Translations under genes and position numbers: made by a program
Assembly: GCA_016713735.1 (NCBI GenBank)
Contig: JADJOP010000004.1
Coordinates: 248,001 to 312,000, forward strand
From: Bryobacterales bacterium
Lineage (GTDB): Bacteria > Acidobacteriota > Terriglobia > Bryobacterales > Bryobacteraceae
Direction of reading: 5' to 3'
Length of the DNA: 64,000 bases
Shown: positions 61,501 through 64,000 of the stretch, piece after piece
How the letters are laid out: each line of letters begins with the position of its first letter
Position numbering within the stretch: the stretch's first letter is position 1
The notes under the pieces: model-generated
Told to the model about the DNA's origin: nothing
Databases searched by the model: none
The model's input: only the letters and a program-made list of their open reading frames with translations

Positions 61501-62486
61501 GCCTGGACCAAAATGCCGGCATCTCTCGGCTCTACTACATAGGCCCCATGTTTCGGCGGGAGCGCCCGCAGCGAGGCCGTTACCGCCAGTTTCACCAGAT
61601 CGGCGCCGAAGTGATCGGATCGGAGCGCCCGGAGGTCGACGCCGAGGTTGTCGTCATGGTGTCGGACCTCCTGCGCCGTGTCGAAGTGAAGGACTTCGAG
61701 ATCCTCCTGAATTCGGTGGGCTGCAAGGAGTGCCGCCCGGTATTCCTCGCCGCTCTAAAGTCCAGCTTGGAGCCTGTGCAGGCGAACCTGTGCTCCGATT
61801 GCCAGCGCCGCGCCACCACGAACCCACTGCGCGTGCTCGACTGCAAGGTGCCCGCCGATCAGGAGATCATCAGCACGTTGCCCTCGATTCTCGATCATCT
61901 CTGCTCAGCTTGCCGTGGACACTTCGACCGCGTGCAACTCCTTCTCAACGACCAGCAGCTCCCCTATAGCGTCACTCCCCGCCTTGTGCGCGGGCTGGAT
62001 TACTACACCCGCACCACCTTCGAGTTCACGCACGGTGAACTTGGGGCTCAGAACTCCATCCTCGGAGGCGGCCGCTACGACGGCCTGGCTGCGCAGCTCG
62101 GCTCTAAAATGCCCGCACCCGGGATCGGCTTCTCCATTGGCCAGGACCGCCTGATGCTCGCTCTGGAAAAGGAAGCTGCCAGCGCGGTCTCATCGCTCGA
62201 CGTTTTCATCGCTCCGATGGGCGCCGAGGCCGCTCGCCTCGCCTTCTCGCTGGCACACGGTTTGCGCGCCCGCGGCGTGTGCGTGGAGGTCGGCCCCGAC
62301 GCCAAGTTGAAGCGTTCGTTGGAGCTTGCCCACAAGTTGGTGGCCCGATATACTCTTATCATCGGCGACGAGGAGACACGCTCCGGACAGTTCCTGTTGA
62401 AGGAAATGACCACCGGCGAGCAGGTTTCTGTCACCAGGGAACTCCTCTTCAGCCGCTTCACCACCACAACCGATCATGGAATCTAG
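61224..62486 (+). CDS. hisS: Histidyl-tRNA synthetase
   Basis: A 420-residue class II synthetase. Motif 2 is FRRERPQRGRYRQFHQIGAE, the HisA loops appear as LVRGLDYYTRTTFEF and GGGRYDGLAAQLGS, and the C-terminal anticodon-binding domain covers about 320-420 (VFIAPMGAEAARLAFSLAHG). Codon use changes along the gene from mixed to C-ending, in step with the skew reversal. It overlaps aspS by 11 bases. Confidence 0.97.
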   Translation: MIKAIKGTRDILPPAGARWAAVENEVRDVFRVYHYGEIRTPIFEVSELFSRSVGEETDIVSKEMYTFLDRDGESITLRPENTASVMRAYLEHRLDQNAGISRLYYIGPMFRRERPQRGRYRQFHQIGAEVIGSERPEVDAEVVVMVSDLLRRVEVKDFEILLNSVGCKECRPVFLAALKSSLEPVQANLCSDCQRRATTNPLRVLDCKVPADQEIISTLPSILDHLCSACRGHFDRVQLLLNDQQLPYSVTPRLVRGLDYYTRTTFEFTHGELGAQNSILGGGRYDGLAAQLGSKMPAPGIGFSIGQDRLMLALEKEAASAVSSLDVFIAPMGAEAARLAFSLAHGLRARGVCVEVGPDAKLKRSLELAHKLVARYTLIIGDEETRSGQFLLKEMTTGEQVSVTRELLFSRFTTTTDHGI

Positions 62487-64000
62487 CCTCGCTCTCGATT
62501 TTCTCGGCGAACTTCGCCGCACCCATAGCTGCGGCGCTCTCCGCCTCGCCGACGCCGGCAAATCCGTCGTCCTCATGGGTTGGGTTCACCGCCGCCGCGA
62601 TCTCGGCGGCGTCATCTTCATCCACCTGCGCGACCGCGAAGGCGTCACCCAGTGCGTCTTCCACGCCGAAGGCGACTCCGTCCTTCACCAGAAGGCAGAA
62701 AGCCTGCGTCCGGAATACGTCATTGCCATCCGTGGCAAGGTGGAACCCCGTACCGCCGATACCGTCAACGCCAACATCATCACCGGCGAAGTGGAAGTGG
62801 TAGCCGAAGAGATCCTCATCCTCAACGAGTCCAAGACGCCACCCTTCCCGATGGAAGACCATGTTGACGTGAGCGAAGAGGTCCGCCTCAAATACCGCTT
62901 CGTCGACCTCCGCCGCCCGCGCATGCAGCGCAACGTCATCCTGCGTTCAAAGGTCTCGCTCGCCGTGCGCAACAGCCTTGCCCAGCAGGGTTTCCTCGAA
63001 ATCGAAACGCCCTTCATGACGCGTTCCACGCCGGAGGGCGCGCGCGACTTCCTCGTCCCCTGCCGCCTCCAGCCCGGCACCTTCTACGCGCTGCCGCAGT
63101 CGCCGCAGATCTTCAAGCAACTTCTCATGGTCAGCGGCTATGACCGCTACTTCCAGATCGTCCGCTGCTTCCGCGACGAAGACCTCCGCGCCGACCGCCA
63201 GCCCGAGTTCACCCAAATCGACCTTGAGATGTCCTTCCCGCAGCAGGAGCAGATCTTCGAGGTCATCGAGCCCCTCGTGCACAACGTCTGCCGCGAGGCC
63301 GGTTTCGCGGTCAGCGGCCCCATCCCGCGCCTCACCTACGACGAAGTGATTCGCTCCTACGGCGTCGACAAGCCCGACCTCCGCATGCCGCCCTTCCTCG
63401 ATGTCGCCGACCTCTTCCCCGGCTCCGGCCTCACCGCCGACGGCATGCCGCTGGTCGCCATTCACATCCCCAACGTCGGTACGCTCAGCCGCAAGGACCG
63501 CGACGACGTAAAGCCCTTCGGCCAGGAGCGCGGCCTGCGCGTCTATGACGACGTGAAGCGCCTCGAACGCGACTTCGCCGCCCCCATCGCCACCGTGCGC
63601 GAACGCATGGGCGTGAAGGAAGGCGACCTGCTCTTCCTGTGCGGCGTCGGCGAACCGCCCAAATCGCCGCGCCCCGTGCAGTCTGTCTTCGAAGCCTGCG
63701 GCGCCTTCCGCACCTTCCTCGGCCAGCGCTTCAACGACCGTCACCAGCTGCTTTCGCCCACCGACTTCCGCTTCCTCTGGGTCGTCGACTTCCCGATGTT
63801 CGAATGGGACGAAGAGGACAAGCGCTGGGTCGCCGCTCACCACCCCTTCACCAGCGTGAAGGATGAGCACATCGAGAAGCTCACCACCGACCCCGCCGGC
63901 TGCCGCGCCAAGTCCTACGACCTTGTGCTGAACGGCGTCGAACTCGGCTCGGGCTCCATTCGTATTCACCGCCGCGACGTGCAGTCGAAGGTCTTCGCCG
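62476..64000 (+). CDS. aspS: Aspartyl-tRNA synthetase, 3' end off window
   Basis: ATG 62476 opens a frame that runs off the window, about 508 residues. The OB-fold anticodon domain (VLMGWVHRRRDLGGVIFIHL) precedes the class II core with FMTRSTPEGARDFLVPC, motif 2 (RCFRDEDLRADRQPEFTQID) and the bacterial insert region (RPVQSVFEACGAFRTFLG, WVVDFPMFEWDEEDKRW). Length and order fit bacterial AspRS. The start lies inside the last codons of hisS. Confidence 0.96.
   Translation, partial: MESSLALDFLGELRRTHSCGALRLADAGKSVVLMGWVHRRRDLGGVIFIHLRDREGVTQCVFHAEGDSVLHQKAESLRPEYVIAIRGKVEPRTADTVNANIITGEVEVVAEEILILNESKTPPFPMEDHVDVSEEVRLKYRFVDLRRPRMQRNVILRSKVSLAVRNSLAQQGFLEIETPFMTRSTPEGARDFLVPCRLQPGTFYALPQSPQIFKQLLMVSGYDRYFQIVRCFRDEDLRADRQPEFTQIDLEMSFPQQEQIFEVIEPLVHNVCREAGFAVSGPIPRLTYDEVIRSYGVDKPDLRMPPFLDVADLFPGSGLTADGMPLVAIHIPNVGTLSRKDRDDVKPFGQERGLRVYDDVKRLERDFAAPIATVRERMGVKEGDLLFLCGVGEPPKSPRPVQSVFEACGAFRTFLGQRFNDRHQLLSPTDFRFLWVVDFPMFEWDEEDKRWVAAHHPFTSVKDEHIEKLTTDPAGCRAKSYDLVLNGVELGSGSIRIHRRDVQSKVFA

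Overview
The window looks like a chromosome segment of a high-GC acidobacterium of the Solibacter/Bryobacter type (order Bryobacterales). The evidence is two secreted proteins carrying the TIGR03437 'Solibacter' C-terminal domain, a DUF1080 protein, a Tat-exported Gfo/Idh/MocA oxidoreductase, and very G-rich synonymous codons. This placement is inferred from protein families, not from a marker-gene tree.

Layout. (1) 1-3.1 kb: a truncated DUF1080 protein, a frameshifted secreted glycoside-hydrolase-like protein, and two orphan antitoxin-like genes (HicB-like and a 59-residue DUF433 protein) that converge. (2) 3.1-15.7 kb, minus strand: a nearly complete Tad/Flp pilus operon. In transcription order it runs DUF192 protein, TPR lipoprotein, Flp pilin, membrane protein, CpaB, CpaC secretin, TadG-like, TadE-like, a second TadE-like (frameshifted), CpaE/TadZ, CpaF/TadA, TadB, TadC. 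No prepilin peptidase is present. (3) 15.7-24 kb, plus strand: a large secreted beta-propeller protein, then HemX-like, HemA, HemC and a fused CobA/HemD, an early tetrapyrrole operon with overlapping stops and starts. (4) 23.6-37 kb: a PfpI-like protein, an AraC regulator, a VOC protein, a TIGR00300 (LOR/SDH) enzyme, QueF, a coiled-coil methyltransferase, a fused two-domain glycosyltransferase and its neighbour, a PfkB kinase, and a second TIGR03437 protein. (5) 37-44 kb: a damaged dacB, an FmdB zinc ribbon, a zinc-ribbon membrane protein, DinB, an oxidoreductase and a frameshifted meaB. (6) 44.1-60.7 kb: a compact virion-structure cluster holding large terminase, portal, scaffold, P22-like coat, connector, tail tube, chaperone, a very short tape measure, a four-cysteine hub/tip protein and a TIM-barrel tail protein. 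(7) 60.7-64 kb: gamma-carbonic anhydrase, hisS and the start of aspS.

The most interesting part is region 6. It has packaging, head and tail genes but no recognisable integrase, repressor, replication or lysis gene, and core genes sit directly on both sides. A gene-transfer-agent-like or domesticated phage element is a fair reading; a decayed prophage is the main alternative. Right beside it, at about 61.2-61.5 kb, the plus strand changes from strongly G-rich to strongly C-rich, the pattern expected at a replication terminus.

Many reading frames in the window are broken by one base, often in short homopolymers. They occur in host and phage-like genes alike, so assembly error is at least as likely as gene decay. 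Nothing in the window was recognised as a tRNA, rRNA, CRISPR array or insertion sequence.
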